The position numbers and the translations under genes are program-made. From Nocardia sp. NBC_01503 (GTDB taxonomy: Bacteria; Actinomycetota; Actinomycetes; Mycobacteriales; Mycobacteriaceae), in contig NZ_CP109596.1 in assembly GCF_036327755.1 (NCBI RefSeq), positions 7,626,001 to 7,690,000 of the forward strand: a stretch of 64,000 bases of DNA. The letters are read 5' to 3'. How positions within the stretch are numbered: position 1 is the first letter of the stretch; each line of letters opens with the position of its first letter. A model generated the notes under the pieces. That model was given only the letters and a program-made list of their open reading frames with translations. It did no database searches and was not told the DNA's origin. Positions 16,119-25,791 of the stretch are shown piece after piece.

Positions 16119-17480
16119 ATGGCGCCATCCAAGATCGTGATCATCGGCGGTGGTTTCGCGGGTGTCGAATGCGCCCGGTATCTGGAACGCCAGCTGAAGC
16201 CGGAAGAGGCGTTCATCCAACTCATCACGCCCGTAGCGGGATTGCTCTATCTGCCGCTGCTGCCGCAGGTGGCATCGGGCGTACTCAATCCGCGGTCGGT
16301 CTCGGTCTCGCTGCGAAGGGTCTTGCGGCGCACCGAAGTTGTGCCGGGCACCGCCATCGGGGTGGAGCCGAAGACCCGGCAGGTCATCGTGCGGCGGCCG
16401 ACGGGCGGCGAATTCGCGCTCGGCTACGACCATCTCGCACTCGTCCCGGGCAGCATCACCCGCGTACTCGACGTCCCCGGCCTGGATAAGCACGGGTTCG
16501 GTATGAAGACCCTCGCCGAGGCGATGCATTTGCGCGATCACGTACTGCGGCAACTGGATATCGCGGCCGTGCGCGGTGAGGAGGACGAGGATCGGGAGCG
16601 GCTCAACTTCGTCACCATCGGCGCGGGATACGCCGGTACCGAAACCGCCGCCGTGCTCAACAAAGTCACCCAGGCCGCGGCCCGCCGCTACTTCCCGCGA
16701 CTGAACCCGGACATGGTGCGCTGGCATCTGGTCACCCACGGGGACCGGATCATGCCCGAACTCGGCGAGCGACTCGGCGTGGAGGTGAAACGGATTCTGG
16801 CCGAACGCGGTATCGAATTGATCTCCGGCGCTTCGGCCCAGACGGTCACCGCCAACGGCGTCACACTCACCAATGGCCGCTACATACCGACTCGCACACT
16901 GGTGTGGACCGCGGGTGTCGCACCCAGCCCGCTGGCCAGACATCTGGGCGCGGCCACCACGAAGGGCCGCATTGTCGCCGCGGCCGATCTCACCGTGCCG
17001 GGCCTGGACGGGGTGTGGGCGTGCGGCGACGCGGCCGCGGTCCCCGACCTGACCGAGGGCGACGGCAAGATCTGCGCACCCACCGCACAGCACGCCATGC
17101 GCCAGGGCAAGCACCTCGCCAAGAACCTGCTGGCGACTTTGCGCGGCGGGAAGGTCGAACCGTACCGACATCCGGACCTGGGCATGGTGGTCGACCTCGG
17201 CGGCCGTGACGCCGTTGCCCGCCCGCTGAAGATCGGATTGCGTGGCATACCGGCACAATTCGCGGCCCGCGGCTATCACCTGATGGCGCTGCGCACCGTC
17301 GTCGCGCGTGCCCGGGTCGCCTTCGACTGGACCGTGCACGGCCTCAGCGGTGACGACTTCCTCCGCATCGGCTATGGCGACTACGACGCCCACACCATCG
17401 GCGGCTTCGAACAGACGGGGTGCTATCTGCCTGCCGACGAGGTGCCGGTGGCCCTGCGGGCGATCTGCGAAACCGACTGA
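16119..17480 (+). CDS. type II NADH dehydrogenase-like FAD oxidoreductase
   Basis: A 453-residue pyridine-nucleotide disulphide oxidoreductase-fold protein. The FAD-binding GxGxxG is at the N-terminus (IVIIGGGFAGVECARYL), the NAD(P)H-binding one in the middle (FVTIGAGYAGTETAAVL), followed by TLVWTAGVAPSP and the FAD motif VWACGDAAAVPD. This is the NDH-2/Ndh-like family, which oxidises NADH and reduces quinone at the membrane without pumping protons. Its place beside the hyc-like complex and PEPCK fits an altered electron-flow locus. It is transcribed divergently from the malic-like 2 operon and ends at a strong terminator. Confidence 0.8.
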   Translation: MAPSKIVIIGGGFAGVECARYLERQLKPEEAFIQLITPVAGLLYLPLLPQVASGVLNPRSVSVSLRRVLRRTEVVPGTAIGVEPKTRQVIVRRPTGGEFALGYDHLALVPGSITRVLDVPGLDKHGFGMKTLAEAMHLRDHVLRQLDIAAVRGEEDEDRERLNFVTIGAGYAGTETAAVLNKVTQAAARRYFPRLNPDMVRWHLVTHGDRIMPELGERLGVEVKRILAERGIELISGASAQTVTANGVTLTNGRYIPTRTLVWTAGVAPSPLARHLGAATTKGRIVAAADLTVPGLDGVWACGDAAAVPDLTEGDGKICAPTAQHAMRQGKHLAKNLLATLRGGKVEPYRHPDLGMVVDLGGRDAVARPLKIGLRGIPAQFAARGYHLMALRTVVARARVAFDWTVHGLSGDDFLRIGYGDYDAHTIGGFEQTGCYLPADEVPVALRAICETD

Positions 17481-17496
17481 CAGTCAGTCGGTTTCG
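17468..17496. terminator. bidirectional terminator
   Basis: A perfect 14-base inverted repeat (CGAAACCGACTGAC and its complement) with a one-base centre. It covers the last codons and stop of the NADH dehydrogenase-like gene and faces the converging MMPL gene. Confidence 0.75.
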
Positions 17497-17529
17497 ACAG
17501 ATCTCCGCCGAAGCGGTGGCCAAGGTGCA

Positions 17530-19719
17530 TCAGGCAACGGTCTCCGCGGACAGCTCAGGGGTGGCGTGGCGGCGGATGGGAGCCCACCAGTTGAGCCTGC
17601 CCATGGTCTGCATGAGGGCGGGGACGAGGATGGTGCGAATTATGGTGGCGTCGACCAGGACCGCGAGGGTCAGGCCCAGGCCGAAGAGTTGAACGAAGGA
17701 GACGCCCGCGAAGACCATGCCCACGAAGGCAATGGCCAGGAGCGCGGCGGCGGCGGTGAAAATCCTTGCGGTGCGGGCCAATCCGACGGCTACGGCGCGG
17801 CCGGTCGCCCCGGAGGTGAGGTACTCCTCGCGGATGCGTGAGAGCAGGAAGACCTCGTAGTCCATGGAGACGCCGAAGGCCAGGCAGAACATCAGGATCG
17901 GCATGGTGGGGATGAGGAAGCCGGTGGGGGTGAATCCCAATAGACCCGCGAAATGACCGTCCTGGAAGATCCAGACCATTGCGCCGAAGGTGGCCGTCAG
18001 TGACAACACCGTCAACAGCAGGGCCTTGATCGGAAGTATCACGCTGCGCGTGAAGATCAGCAGGACCACGAACATCGACAGCGCGATCAGAGTCAGGGCC
18101 AACGGGATTCGGGAAGCCAGCGCGGAGATCGAGTCGGCATTGCGGGCGGCGGGACCGCCGAAGAGCACGCGGCCGGGGGCGGGAACCGCGCGCAGGGTGT
18201 CGAGTTGTTCGGTCGCGGCTTTCGAGTACGGGTCCAAGCGGGTGCCGATGCGCAGGTACGCGCCCGCATCGCCGGTCATCGCGGATTGTGCTGCGGCGAC
18301 CTGTAAACCGCCGGCGAAGACGCCGCCCGCGGACAGCACCGACGTCACGCCCGGCACCTGCGACAGCGTATGCGCGTATGCGCCCAGGGCCGCGGGATCG
18401 CCGTGGGTGTCCGGCAGTACCGCCAGAATGCCCGAGGTCAAATTCTCGGAGAACCCGGTGCGGGAGATATCGCCGACCTCCCGGCTGGATCCGGAGGCGA
18501 GCACCCGATCGTCCGCCCAGCCGAACCGCACGTTCAGGAACGGGGATCCGAGTAGGAGCAGCAGCGCCACCACACCGGCGATGGCGAGCACGGGACGGCG
18601 CATCACGCCCATGGCGAACCGATACCAGCGGTCCGCTTCCACGGGTCCGGGTACCGGGTCCGGGCGACCCAACCGGCGGCGCAGGTATTGCCGCACATCC
18701 AGGGCCTCCACCCGAGAACCCATGAGCGCCAACGCCGCCGGCAGCACCAGCAAGGTGGTGAATACCGCCGCGGCGAGCACGGCCAGTCCCGCGTACGCGA
18801 ACGAGCGCAGGAAATACAGCGGGAAGATCAGCAGCGCCGCCAGCGACAAGGCCACGGTCAGACCGGAATACAGCACGGTGCGCCCGGCGGTGCGCACGGT
18901 GCGGACCACCGCCGCGGCGGTATCCGCGCCCGCGGCGAGCTCCTCGCGGAACCGGCTCACCATGAACAGACTGGAGTCCAGCGCCACCGCGAACCCGAGC
19001 GCGGTCGTCATATTCAACGCGAAGATCGACACATCCCCGAAGGCGGACAGCACGCGCAGCACGGCCAGGGCCGCGCCGATGGTCACCACCCCCACCAGCA
19101 GCGGCAGCATCGAGGCGAACAGACTGCCGAACACCAGCACCAATACGATGCCCGCCAGCGGTATGGCGATGGCCTCGACCTTCACCAGGTCGAGGGTGGC
19201 CTGCTCGCTCATCTGCGCGAGTGCGACCGCTTCGCCACCGGCCCGGATCCGAACGCCGTCGCGGCTGCCGTTGTACTTGTCCGCGAGCGCCCCGGCCAGT
19301 TTCGGTGCGGCGGTGTCGTCACCGCGCGCGAAGGCCACGATGACGGCACTGTCGCGATCGGTACTGCGCAGTGCGGGCCGCATCTCCGCCGCGACATCCC
19401 AATACGATTGCACGCCTTGCAGATCCGGATCAGCGCGGAGTTCGCCGGTGACCTGCTGCCCCACCGTGGTGGCGGCGGGACCGTCGATACCGCCGTCCGC
19501 GGTGAGCACCAGTACGACATTCGGGGCCGCGCCCGGGAAGTGCTGGTCGAGATACCGGTCCACCCAGGTGGATTCGGAGTTCGGGGCTTGAAAACCGCCG
19601 GACTTCAAATGCATCGGGGCGGACCCGCCGACGATGTAGCAGAGCACGGCCGCGAGTCCCGCCGCCACCAGAACGGCGCGGGCCCGGCGCTGAGCGAACT
19701 CCGCGATTCGAATCAGCAT
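17530..19719 (-). CDS. MMPL/RND-family exporter
   Basis: A 729-residue membrane protein with two MMPL halves. Each half has one N-terminal helix, a large extracytoplasmic loop and a bundle of helices. Segments such as TTALGFAVALDSSLFMVSRFREEL and PILMFCLAFGVSMDYEVFLLSRIREEY are the conserved helix-4/5 region that carries the proton-relay aspartate. Such proteins export lipids or lipid-like natural products in mycolata. It is the last gene of the minus-strand cluster, five bases after the SDR gene, and so probably exports the polyketide made by it. Confidence 0.85.
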   Translation of the reverse strand: MLIRIAEFAQRRARAVLVAAGLAAVLCYIVGGSAPMHLKSGGFQAPNSESTWVDRYLDQHFPGAAPNVVLVLTADGGIDGPAATTVGQQVTGELRADPDLQGVQSYWDVAAEMRPALRSTDRDSAVIVAFARGDDTAAPKLAGALADKYNGSRDGVRIRAGGEAVALAQMSEQATLDLVKVEAIAIPLAGIVLVLVFGSLFASMLPLLVGVVTIGAALAVLRVLSAFGDVSIFALNMTTALGFAVALDSSLFMVSRFREELAAGADTAAAVVRTVRTAGRTVLYSGLTVALSLAALLIFPLYFLRSFAYAGLAVLAAAVFTTLLVLPAALALMGSRVEALDVRQYLRRRLGRPDPVPGPVEADRWYRFAMGVMRRPVLAIAGVVALLLLLGSPFLNVRFGWADDRVLASGSSREVGDISRTGFSENLTSGILAVLPDTHGDPAALGAYAHTLSQVPGVTSVLSAGGVFAGGLQVAAAQSAMTGDAGAYLRIGTRLDPYSKAATEQLDTLRAVPAPGRVLFGGPAARNADSISALASRIPLALTLIALSMFVVLLIFTRSVILPIKALLLTVLSLTATFGAMVWIFQDGHFAGLLGFTPTGFLIPTMPILMFCLAFGVSMDYEVFLLSRIREEYLTSGATGRAVAVGLARTARIFTAAAALLAIAFVGMVFAGVSFVQLFGLGLTLAVLVDATIIRTILVPALMQTMGRLNWWAPIRRHATPELSAETVA

Positions 19720-19724
19720 GCGAT

Positions 19725-20657
19725 TCAGCGCCTTTCGACGGGCGGTACGCGCCGCGCGGCCTGGACCAGCTCCGTGGAAACCTGCCAGAGTTCCGCCGCG
19801 CGGCCCTCATCGTAGGATTCCGGTGCGCTGGGCACCTGCGCCGCACCGGTGAAGTACTTGCCGGTGGTGTCCGCGAGCTCCGGCGCGGTGACCAGCCACG
19901 CCAGATCCGCCGCCGACCGGGTGACGGTGCGCGCGATGGGCATCACCCGGATCAGTACGGGCGCGAGCAGCCGGAAGCCGATGCGCGCCGGTGCCGGGTA
20001 TCCACGCGACAATCCGGTCTGCGGCATCAGCCCGGGATCGAACGCGGTGACGGTGATCCCACGGTCGCGCCAGCGCCGCGCGAGCTCGTAGGCGAAGTAG
20101 ACATTGGCGAGTTTGCTGGTGGCGTAAGAGATTCGACCGTCCCGCCCGGAACGGTCCCGACCCTCCACGGCGGCCAGGTCGCGCGGATCGCGCCATTGCG
20201 GCGCGGGGAAGCCCATGGATTTGCGCGGCCCCTGGTGCACGTCACTGGAGACCACCACGACTCGTGATCCCGGTTCGAGCAGGTCGGCGCATCCGGTGAC
20301 GAGTGCGAAATGCCCGAGATGGTTGACCGCGAAGGTGAGTTCGTGGCCGTCCCGCGAGGTGCGCACACTGTCGACGATCTGTAGTCCGGCATTGCATACG
20401 ATCGCACCCAGTCGCGGCTGTTCCCGCCGATGCAGTTCGTCGACGGCCGCGCCGACCGACTCGAGCGAGGCCAACTCCAGCTCCAGCAGTTCGATCTGGG
20501 CGCCGGGCGCGCGCTCGCGAATCTGTTGCACCGCCGCGTCCGCGCGCGACTTGTCACGGCAGCCCAGAATCAATGGGACGCCCTCGGCGGCAAGTACTTT
20601 GGCGGTCTCCAGGCCGAGGCCCGAGGTAGCCCCGGTGATGAGGACGGGAAGGCTCAT
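19725..20657 (-). CDS. short-chain dehydrogenase/reductase
   Basis: A 310-residue classical SDR related to the retinol-dehydrogenase/protochlorophyllide-reductase-like branch. It has VLITGATSGLGLETA at the N-terminus, CNAGL near residue 90, a catalytic serine in VVVVSSDVH and YATSKLANVYFAYEL with the YxxxK pair. It would oxidise or reduce a carbonyl/hydroxyl of the cluster product. Start ATG overlaps the upstream stop by four bases. A longer upstream frame has no coding character. Confidence 0.8.
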   Translation of the reverse strand: MSLPVLITGATSGLGLETAKVLAAEGVPLILGCRDKSRADAAVQQIRERAPGAQIELLELELASLESVGAAVDELHRREQPRLGAIVCNAGLQIVDSVRTSRDGHELTFAVNHLGHFALVTGCADLLEPGSRVVVVSSDVHQGPRKSMGFPAPQWRDPRDLAAVEGRDRSGRDGRISYATSKLANVYFAYELARRWRDRGITVTAFDPGLMPQTGLSRGYPAPARIGFRLLAPVLIRVMPIARTVTRSAADLAWLVTAPELADTTGKYFTGAAQVPSAPESYDEGRAAELWQVSTELVQAARRVPPVERR

Positions 20658-21157
20658 GCCGCGTTCTCCAGCCACTTCATGGTGAATTCGTCGATGGCGG
20701 CGGCGGTGCGGACGAAGGTCTTGCTCATATCGGCCTCGATCAGCCTGCCGATCAACGGAACTCGCGCACCGATCGATCCGGACATGGAGAACTCGCATCC
20801 GGAGTCGGTGCGTCGCACCAGCAGATCGGCTTCCAGGGCGATGGTCATACCCTCCACCTGCCCCTGCATCCGGCCGCGCGCGATGCCGTCGGCGGGTTCG
20901 GACCAGGTCTCGGTATAGCGGTAGCGCACCCCGTTCGGCCGGAAGGTCGCGGCCGGGCCGGGCAGCGCCGAGGCCGGAATGACCGTGTTCACCGTGACCA
21001 GGGTGCGGTCCGGGGTGACCTCGAAGGCGGCCAATTCCGCGTCCGGACCGTCGATTTCGCGAATACGCCGCTCCCAGTACTCGCGGGTGCCGAGGGCGCG
21101 GTGGAACAGGGTGTCCGAGTAGGGATACGGGGTCGTGTGCTGCACGGGACGCGGCAT
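20654..21157 (-). CDS. DUF2505/START-like protein
   Basis: A 167-residue protein with the SRPBCC/START-like pattern of DUF2505, seen in YPYSDTLFHRALGTREYWERRI at the N-terminus and the closing long helix with MKWLENAA. Such proteins fold around hydrophobic ligands. In this cluster it could bind or shape the polyketide, but DUF2505 also occurs as a housekeeping gene in actinobacteria. ATG 21157 is preferred over a TTG two codons upstream, with GGGAG eight bases before it. Confidence 0.65.
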   Translation of the reverse strand: MPRPVQHTTPYPYSDTLFHRALGTREYWERRIREIDGPDAELAAFEVTPDRTLVTVNTVIPASALPGPAATFRPNGVRYRYTETWSEPADGIARGRMQGQVEGMTIALEADLLVRRTDSGCEFSMSGSIGARVPLIGRLIEADMSKTFVRTAAAIDEFTMKWLENAA

Positions 21158-21159
21158 GG

Positions 21160-22974
21160 TCAATCTCCCAGGTGCTTGGCGTAGATGCGATGGATGTCGA
21201 GCATTCGGTAGAGGGTGCGGTCGGCCTCGTCCCGGCCGACCTCGGAGAGCAGATAGGCGTCGACGAGCCGGTCCATGGCGTCCTCCACCTCGACCGCGGA
21301 CAGGCCGGGCTGCTCCGGGGCGGTGAAATCGCCGCCGGCGGGCACCCGCCGGCCGAGTTCGCGGAACAACCGGGCGGCGGTGCTGTCGAGCCGATCGAAG
21401 GTCAGGTCCAGGCTCGCGCGCATATCCAGGGCCTGATAGCAGACCACCTCGAGGCGCCGCTGCTCATCGCTGATGCGGGTGAGCATGCGGGCGAAGGTCC
21501 AGTGCGGGCGCGCGGTCATCCGGAAGGCGACCGCGCGCAAGGCCAGCGGGATACCGGAGCAGTGGTCGGCGACGGTGCCGGCGTCCTCCCATTCGGGCAG
21601 TACCCGGGCGCGGCCGACGGTGGCGACCAGCATCTGCAATCCCTGCGTGCGGGAAAGCTCGTGCAGCACAAAGGTTCTGACGGTGGTCAGACCCAAGGCG
21701 AAGCGGCTGGTGATCAAGGCGGTACTGGTGCCACCCGCCGGCAACAGCGGGATGATCTGGGATTCGGTGACGGCATTGTCCAGAATGACCAGCACGCGCC
21801 GGCGCGCCAGCCGGGCGCGGTAGAGGTTGACGCGTTCGGCCAAACTCGGCGGCATCGCACCGGAGGGGGTGCCGAGCGCCGTCAGCAGCCGGCCGAGCAC
21901 CGCCTCCGGGGCGGTGCTCGGCCCGTCCGCCAGATCGACGTACAGCAGTCCGCCGGGGAAGCTCTCGCGCAGACATTCGGCCGCCTGTAGGACCAGCGCG
22001 GTCTTGCCAACCCCGGCGCCACCGGTCACCAGCACCGGGCGCGGTGCGGGCTCATCGGTGAGCATTCCGGTGAGAGTGGCCAATTCGGTGTCCCGGCCGC
22101 TGAATCCGAGCGGCGCCAGCGGCATGGTGTCGGGCGCCACCGCGAAGGTCAGCGCGCGTGCCCCGTGCCCGTTGTGCTCGGAGCGCAGCGTGACGGACGA
22201 GCGGGCGGGTGCGGCCGACACGGGCTGATCACCACGCAGGATCCGGCCGTGCAGCTCGCGCATGCCCGGACTCGGATCCGCGCCGAGCTCATCGGCGATG
22301 AGGCGGCGCGCATGCTCGTACTGACGCAACGCCTGCGCGGTCTCACCATTGAGGAAGTAGGCGCGAATCAGGCGCTCCTGCAACCCTTCCACGAGCGGCT
22401 CCTCGAGCAGGGCGGAGTGCAGCCGGTTGATGGCCAGCGAGTGATTGCCGCGGCGGATCTCCGCGTCGGCCCAGTCGGCGATCACCTCGTGCTTGAGCCG
22501 GTGCAGCGATTCACCGAGCCGCCTGGCCCATTCGCTGTCCAGACCCGTCATGGCGCTGCCGTTCCACAGGTTCAACCCGGCCGCCAGTTGTTCGACGCGA
22601 TCGGGATCATCGATATCGGCGGCGCGGGCGCGGTCCACCAGATCCATGAAGTGCCACAGATCGACCGAATCCGGTGGGGTGTCGAGCAGATATCCGCTGG
22701 ACCCGCGGTTCAGCTGGACGGGCGGGGCGTCGGTGCCGGCCGTCGCCTCGGTCAGCAGACCGCGCAGCCGTGCGACGTAGGTATAGACGGCATCGCGCGC
22801 GGCGACCGGCGGAGAGTCACCCCAGACCCGGTCGATCAGGGTGTCGATGGACAGCGGCCGACCCGAGTCGACCAGCAGCGCGGCCAGTAGACTGCACTGC
22901 CGGGGCGGCCCCAGATCGACGACCTTGCCGTGCACATGCAACTGCAGCGGTCCCAGAAGTTTGAACTGAATCAT
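21160..22974 (-). CDS. SARP-family pathway regulator with NB-ARC domain (AfsR type)
   Basis: A 604-residue activator. Residues ~1-95 form the OmpR-like winged helix (FKLLGPLQLH, RQCSLLAALLVDSGRPLS), and ~100-250 the bacterial transcriptional activation domain (SLHRLKHEVIADWADAEIRRGNHS and following TPR-like helices). From ~290 an NB-ARC NTPase follows with Walker A GGAGVGKT at 318-325 and LVILDNA as Walker B. The C-terminal TPR array of full AfsR is absent. It is probably the activator of the polyketide cluster. ATG 22974 is chosen for the GAAGG site seven bases upstream. Confidence 0.85.
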   Translation of the reverse strand: MIQFKLLGPLQLHVHGKVVDLGPPRQCSLLAALLVDSGRPLSIDTLIDRVWGDSPPVAARDAVYTYVARLRGLLTEATAGTDAPPVQLNRGSSGYLLDTPPDSVDLWHFMDLVDRARAADIDDPDRVEQLAAGLNLWNGSAMTGLDSEWARRLGESLHRLKHEVIADWADAEIRRGNHSLAINRLHSALLEEPLVEGLQERLIRAYFLNGETAQALRQYEHARRLIADELGADPSPGMRELHGRILRGDQPVSAAPARSSVTLRSEHNGHGARALTFAVAPDTMPLAPLGFSGRDTELATLTGMLTDEPAPRPVLVTGGAGVGKTALVLQAAECLRESFPGGLLYVDLADGPSTAPEAVLGRLLTALGTPSGAMPPSLAERVNLYRARLARRRVLVILDNAVTESQIIPLLPAGGTSTALITSRFALGLTTVRTFVLHELSRTQGLQMLVATVGRARVLPEWEDAGTVADHCSGIPLALRAVAFRMTARPHWTFARMLTRISDEQRRLEVVCYQALDMRASLDLTFDRLDSTAARLFRELGRRVPAGGDFTAPEQPGLSAVEVEDAMDRLVDAYLLSEVGRDEADRTLYRMLDIHRIYAKHLGD

Positions 22975-23040
22975 TGTCACGCCTTCGCTTCCCGCCCTCA
23001 TACGCCGCGGCATAGGCGGGATCGTTTGCGGCGCTGTCCA

Positions 23041-23514
23041 TTACACCGACAGCGCCGCGAGAAATAGTGCGACCAGGGCGATTCCCTGCAGGACCACGCG
23101 TACGACGATGACGCTGTCCCAGGTTCGCTGCATCTCCCGAACGTTGCCCGGCACCCGGTCCGCCAGGACCGCGGTGGTGAGCTCCTTGTTGATCGGCGCG
23201 CTGATGCGCGCGTAGATACCGAGCCAGACCGCCAGCACCACCACGGCCAGCGCCGCGAGCAGGCCCGCGGTCACCGCACCATCGAGGAATGCCAGCGCCG
23301 CTGCGAGGACCGCGGCCACCACGCCGACGGCGCCCGGAATCGGCATGCGCTTATCGGCGACCTCGTGGATCCGGCCGGTGGTGGCGGCCAGCGCCCGGTC
23401 GTCGATGCGCGCCAGCGCCGTACGCAGCACCAGGGCACAGAAAAAATCCGTACCGTAGACAACTGCGGTCGTCATAATTGAAATGCCTATGGCGGTCAGG
23501 AACAGAATTTCCAT
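23041..23514 (-). CDS. DUF1772 (anthrone oxygenase-like) membrane protein
   Basis: A 157-residue protein with four predicted membrane helices and the DUF1772 pattern (FLTAIGISIMTTAVVYGTDFF; IHEVADKRMPIPG; the conserved W in REMQRTWDSV). Some members of this family are cofactor-free anthrone oxygenases in aromatic polyketide pathways, others have no known role. About 210 bases without a gene separate it from the upstream DUF4267-like gene, so a promoter for the SARP-exporter half of the cluster may lie there. Confidence 0.75.
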   Translation of the reverse strand: MEILFLTAIGISIMTTAVVYGTDFFCALVLRTALARIDDRALAATTGRIHEVADKRMPIPGAVGVVAAVLAAALAFLDGAVTAGLLAALAVVVLAVWLGIYARISAPINKELTTAVLADRVPGNVREMQRTWDSVIVVRVVLQGIALVALFLAALSV

Positions 23515-23724
23515 TTTTCAAATCCTCGGCGAAGGACGAACGGGTGGGGAACGGTCGCGGTCGTGCCTCCACCTCGAGGCGTCGGTGATTATCGTCGTAG
23601 AAGGTCGTGGGGGTCATTATCACCCACCTTGTGGCACAACACATTTCACCGAACTGTGATTGTGGTGATGGCCAATTCCCGCCCGCCACACGCTGTGATC
23701 GGATATAAGAGGATTAGTTTTTCG

Positions 23725-24132
23725 TTACTCACGCAAAGCAACGGCAACGAGAACTCCGCCCGCCAAACCGGCCGCGGTGAGCAATTCCCAGGTGTCCGGA
23801 CGCCCGGTGACGCCGAGCCGCTCCCGCTTGTTCAGCGTCACCGTGGCATCCACCAGCTCGAGGGCCACACCGAGAATGAACCAGTGCCGCACCGGATGAC
23901 CGCGCCGCAGTGACCAGATGGTGCCGAGCCCGATCACCACATCCCGGGTGCCGAAGGCCCGGGTCGGCAACGAGGACGCGTCCTCGTCGTACTCCCCCGA
24001 CCACGACTTGGAGACGACCGCCGGCGCGGTCAGCATGCCGGTGCCGATGGCGATCCGGGCCAGCGCTTGGGACCAGGCCAGCTGCCGGACCATGCCCTGG
24101 GTGGCGCGGGCCAGCGTCGAATTACCGTTCAT
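23725..24132 (-). CDS. DUF4267-like membrane protein
   Basis: A 135-residue protein with GTRDVVIGLGTIWSLRRG followed by hydrophobic helices, which resembles the DUF4267 family of small membrane proteins. The function is unknown. ATG 24132 overlaps the end of the quinone-oxidoreductase gene by 11 bases, placing it at the end of the biosynthetic operon. Confidence 0.6.
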   Translation of the reverse strand: MNGNSTLARATQGMVRQLAWSQALARIAIGTGMLTAPAVVSKSWSGEYDEDASSLPTRAFGTRDVVIGLGTIWSLRRGHPVRHWFILGVALELVDATVTLNKRERLGVTGRPDTWELLTAAGLAGGVLVAVALRE

Positions 24133-25087
24133 CGCAGGGTTTCTCCTCTTCGCAGGCGGCCTCGTCGACGGCGACGACCACCTTTCCGCGGGCATGCCCG
24201 CCCTGACTGAGCAAATGCGCCTGCGCCGCGTCGCGCAGGGGGAAGATCGCACCGATCGGCACCCGGAACACGCCCTTGCCCGCCAGTGCGGCGACCACCG
24301 GGAGGTCACCGGTGTCCGGCCGGGTGAACACGTACGCCCCGCCGAGTTCGCGAGCCTTGGGATCGACCACCGAGGCGAACCGGCCGTGCGGTGCGAGCAA
24401 TGGCAGTACGGTGCGCCCGATCCGCTTGCCGACCGCGTCGAGCAGAACGTCCACTCCGTCCGGCGCCAGCGCGCGTATCGAATCTGCCAGTCCCACAGTG
24501 TAATTCACCGGCTCCGCACCCAGGCTACGCAGGAAGTCGTGATTCCGCTCACCGGCGGTGCCGATCACGCGCGCGCCCAGGTGCACCGCCAGCTGCACCG
24601 CCACGCTGCCGACGCCACCCGCCGCGCCGTGTACGAGCACCGTTTCACCGCGCCGCACATCGAGCACCCGCACCAGCGCCTGATAGGAGGTGAGGGCAGC
24701 CAGGGGCATCGCCGCGCCCTCGGCCCAGCCCAGATTCGGCGGTTTGAGCGCGAGCGCGCGCACCGGGGCGGGCATGATCTCGGCGAAGCTGCCGCGGCTC
24801 AGATAGTCCTCCCGGACGCAGCCCACCACCTCGTCACCCACCGCGAATTCGGTGACACCGATACCGATTTCGCGCACCACGCCCGAGACGTCGGCGCCGG
24901 GGACGATGGGGAAGACGGTATCGGCGAACGGGTCGAGATAACCCTCACGCGCCTTCCAGTCGATCGGATTGACCGCGGCGGCCTTGACGTCGAGCAGCAC
25001 ACCGTCCAACGCCATCTTCGGTACGGGCAGATCGCCGTATTCGAGCACCGACGCGTCACCATAGCGCCGGTAGAAGACCGCCTTCAC
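24122..25087 (-). CDS. zeta-crystallin-like NADP-dependent quinone oxidoreductase
   Basis: A 321-residue medium-chain dehydrogenase/reductase without zinc ligands. The GroES-like half has VNPIDWKAREGYLDPF and FPIVPGADVSGVV, and the Rossmann half has VLVHGAAGGVGSVAVQLAVHLGARVIG. It reduces quinones or activated enones with NADPH. Position in the operon (ATGA overlap with the methyltransferase) suggests reduction of a double bond or quinone in the product. Confidence 0.8.
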   Translation of the reverse strand: MKAVFYRRYGDASVLEYGDLPVPKMALDGVLLDVKAAAVNPIDWKAREGYLDPFADTVFPIVPGADVSGVVREIGIGVTEFAVGDEVVGCVREDYLSRGSFAEIMPAPVRALALKPPNLGWAEGAAMPLAALTSYQALVRVLDVRRGETVLVHGAAGGVGSVAVQLAVHLGARVIGTAGERNHDFLRSLGAEPVNYTVGLADSIRALAPDGVDVLLDAVGKRIGRTVLPLLAPHGRFASVVDPKARELGGAYVFTRPDTGDLPVVAALAGKGVFRVPIGAIFPLRDAAQAHLLSQGGHARGKVVVAVDEAACEEEKPCDER

Positions 25088-25791
25088 GCCCGCACCGCCG
25101 CGCCGATATAGGTCGAGGAGAGGTCCGCGGTGGTGAACATGATCAGGTTGCCGTCGCGCCGCTTGCCCAGGATGGTCAGCCCGCGCTGTTTCGCGAGCGG
25201 TCGCAGTCCCGCGGCGTCGAGGTGGCGGCGCAACTCGGGCGGCTTGATGAACTGGTGATGGTGGTGGGTACCGCGGGCCACCATGCCGGTGAGGTATTCG
25301 GGGATCCAGATCATCACGATCCGGGCCAGCAGGGTGCGATTGATGGTGTCGTAGCAGAAGATTCCGCCCGGCGCGAGCACCCGGGCGATCTCCTGCACCG
25401 CCTGCGCCGGATTGTCGACGTGCTCGAGGACGTCGACGCAGGTGACCACATCGAACGAGGCGTCCGGATAGGGCAGCGCCTCGGCCCGCCCGACGGAGTA
25501 GTCGATGCTCTTACCGGTCGCCTCGGCGTGCGCCCGCGCGGCGGCGACCAGGCGCTCGGACGGATCCATCCCGCTCACCACGGCCCCGCGTCCGGTCAGG
25601 TATTCGGTGGTGAAGCCGCCGCCGCAGCCGACGTCGAGCACCTTCTTACCGGACCAGTCCTGCACGAACCGGTCGAAGTATTCGAAGCGCGGGCGCTGGA
25701 AGGAGGTGAGCCCCTTCATGGCGGAGTCGTCGTCCCACCAGGATTCGGCGAAGTCGCCGAAGAAGTCGCTCTCGGTCTGCGATTGTTTCAT
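25084..25791 (-). CDS. UbiG-like SAM-dependent methyltransferase
   Basis: A 235-residue class I methyltransferase. MKQSQTESDFFGDFAESWWDDDSAMKGL is at the start, then motif I VLDVGCGGGFTTEYL, followed by LPYPDASFDVVTCVDVLEHV. The head and the IFCYDTINRT segment resemble UbiG, which methylates hydroxyls of quinone precursors. Here it most likely O-methylates the polyketide. The ATG overlaps the upstream monooxygenase stop, and its stop overlaps the next ATG, so it is embedded in the operon. Confidence 0.8.
   Translation of the reverse strand: MKQSQTESDFFGDFAESWWDDDSAMKGLTSFQRPRFEYFDRFVQDWSGKKVLDVGCGGGFTTEYLTGRGAVVSGMDPSERLVAAARAHAEATGKSIDYSVGRAEALPYPDASFDVVTCVDVLEHVDNPAQAVQEIARVLAPGGIFCYDTINRTLLARIVMIWIPEYLTGMVARGTHHHHQFIKPPELRRHLDAAGLRPLAKQRGLTILGKRRDGNLIMFTTADLSSTYIGAAVRA

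Noticed and set aside
17990..19591. Long plus-strand frame opposite the MMPL gene
   Set aside because: Ser/Thr/Ala/Arg-rich composition typical of the antisense of a high-GC gene; the minus-strand MMPL protein is unmistakable.
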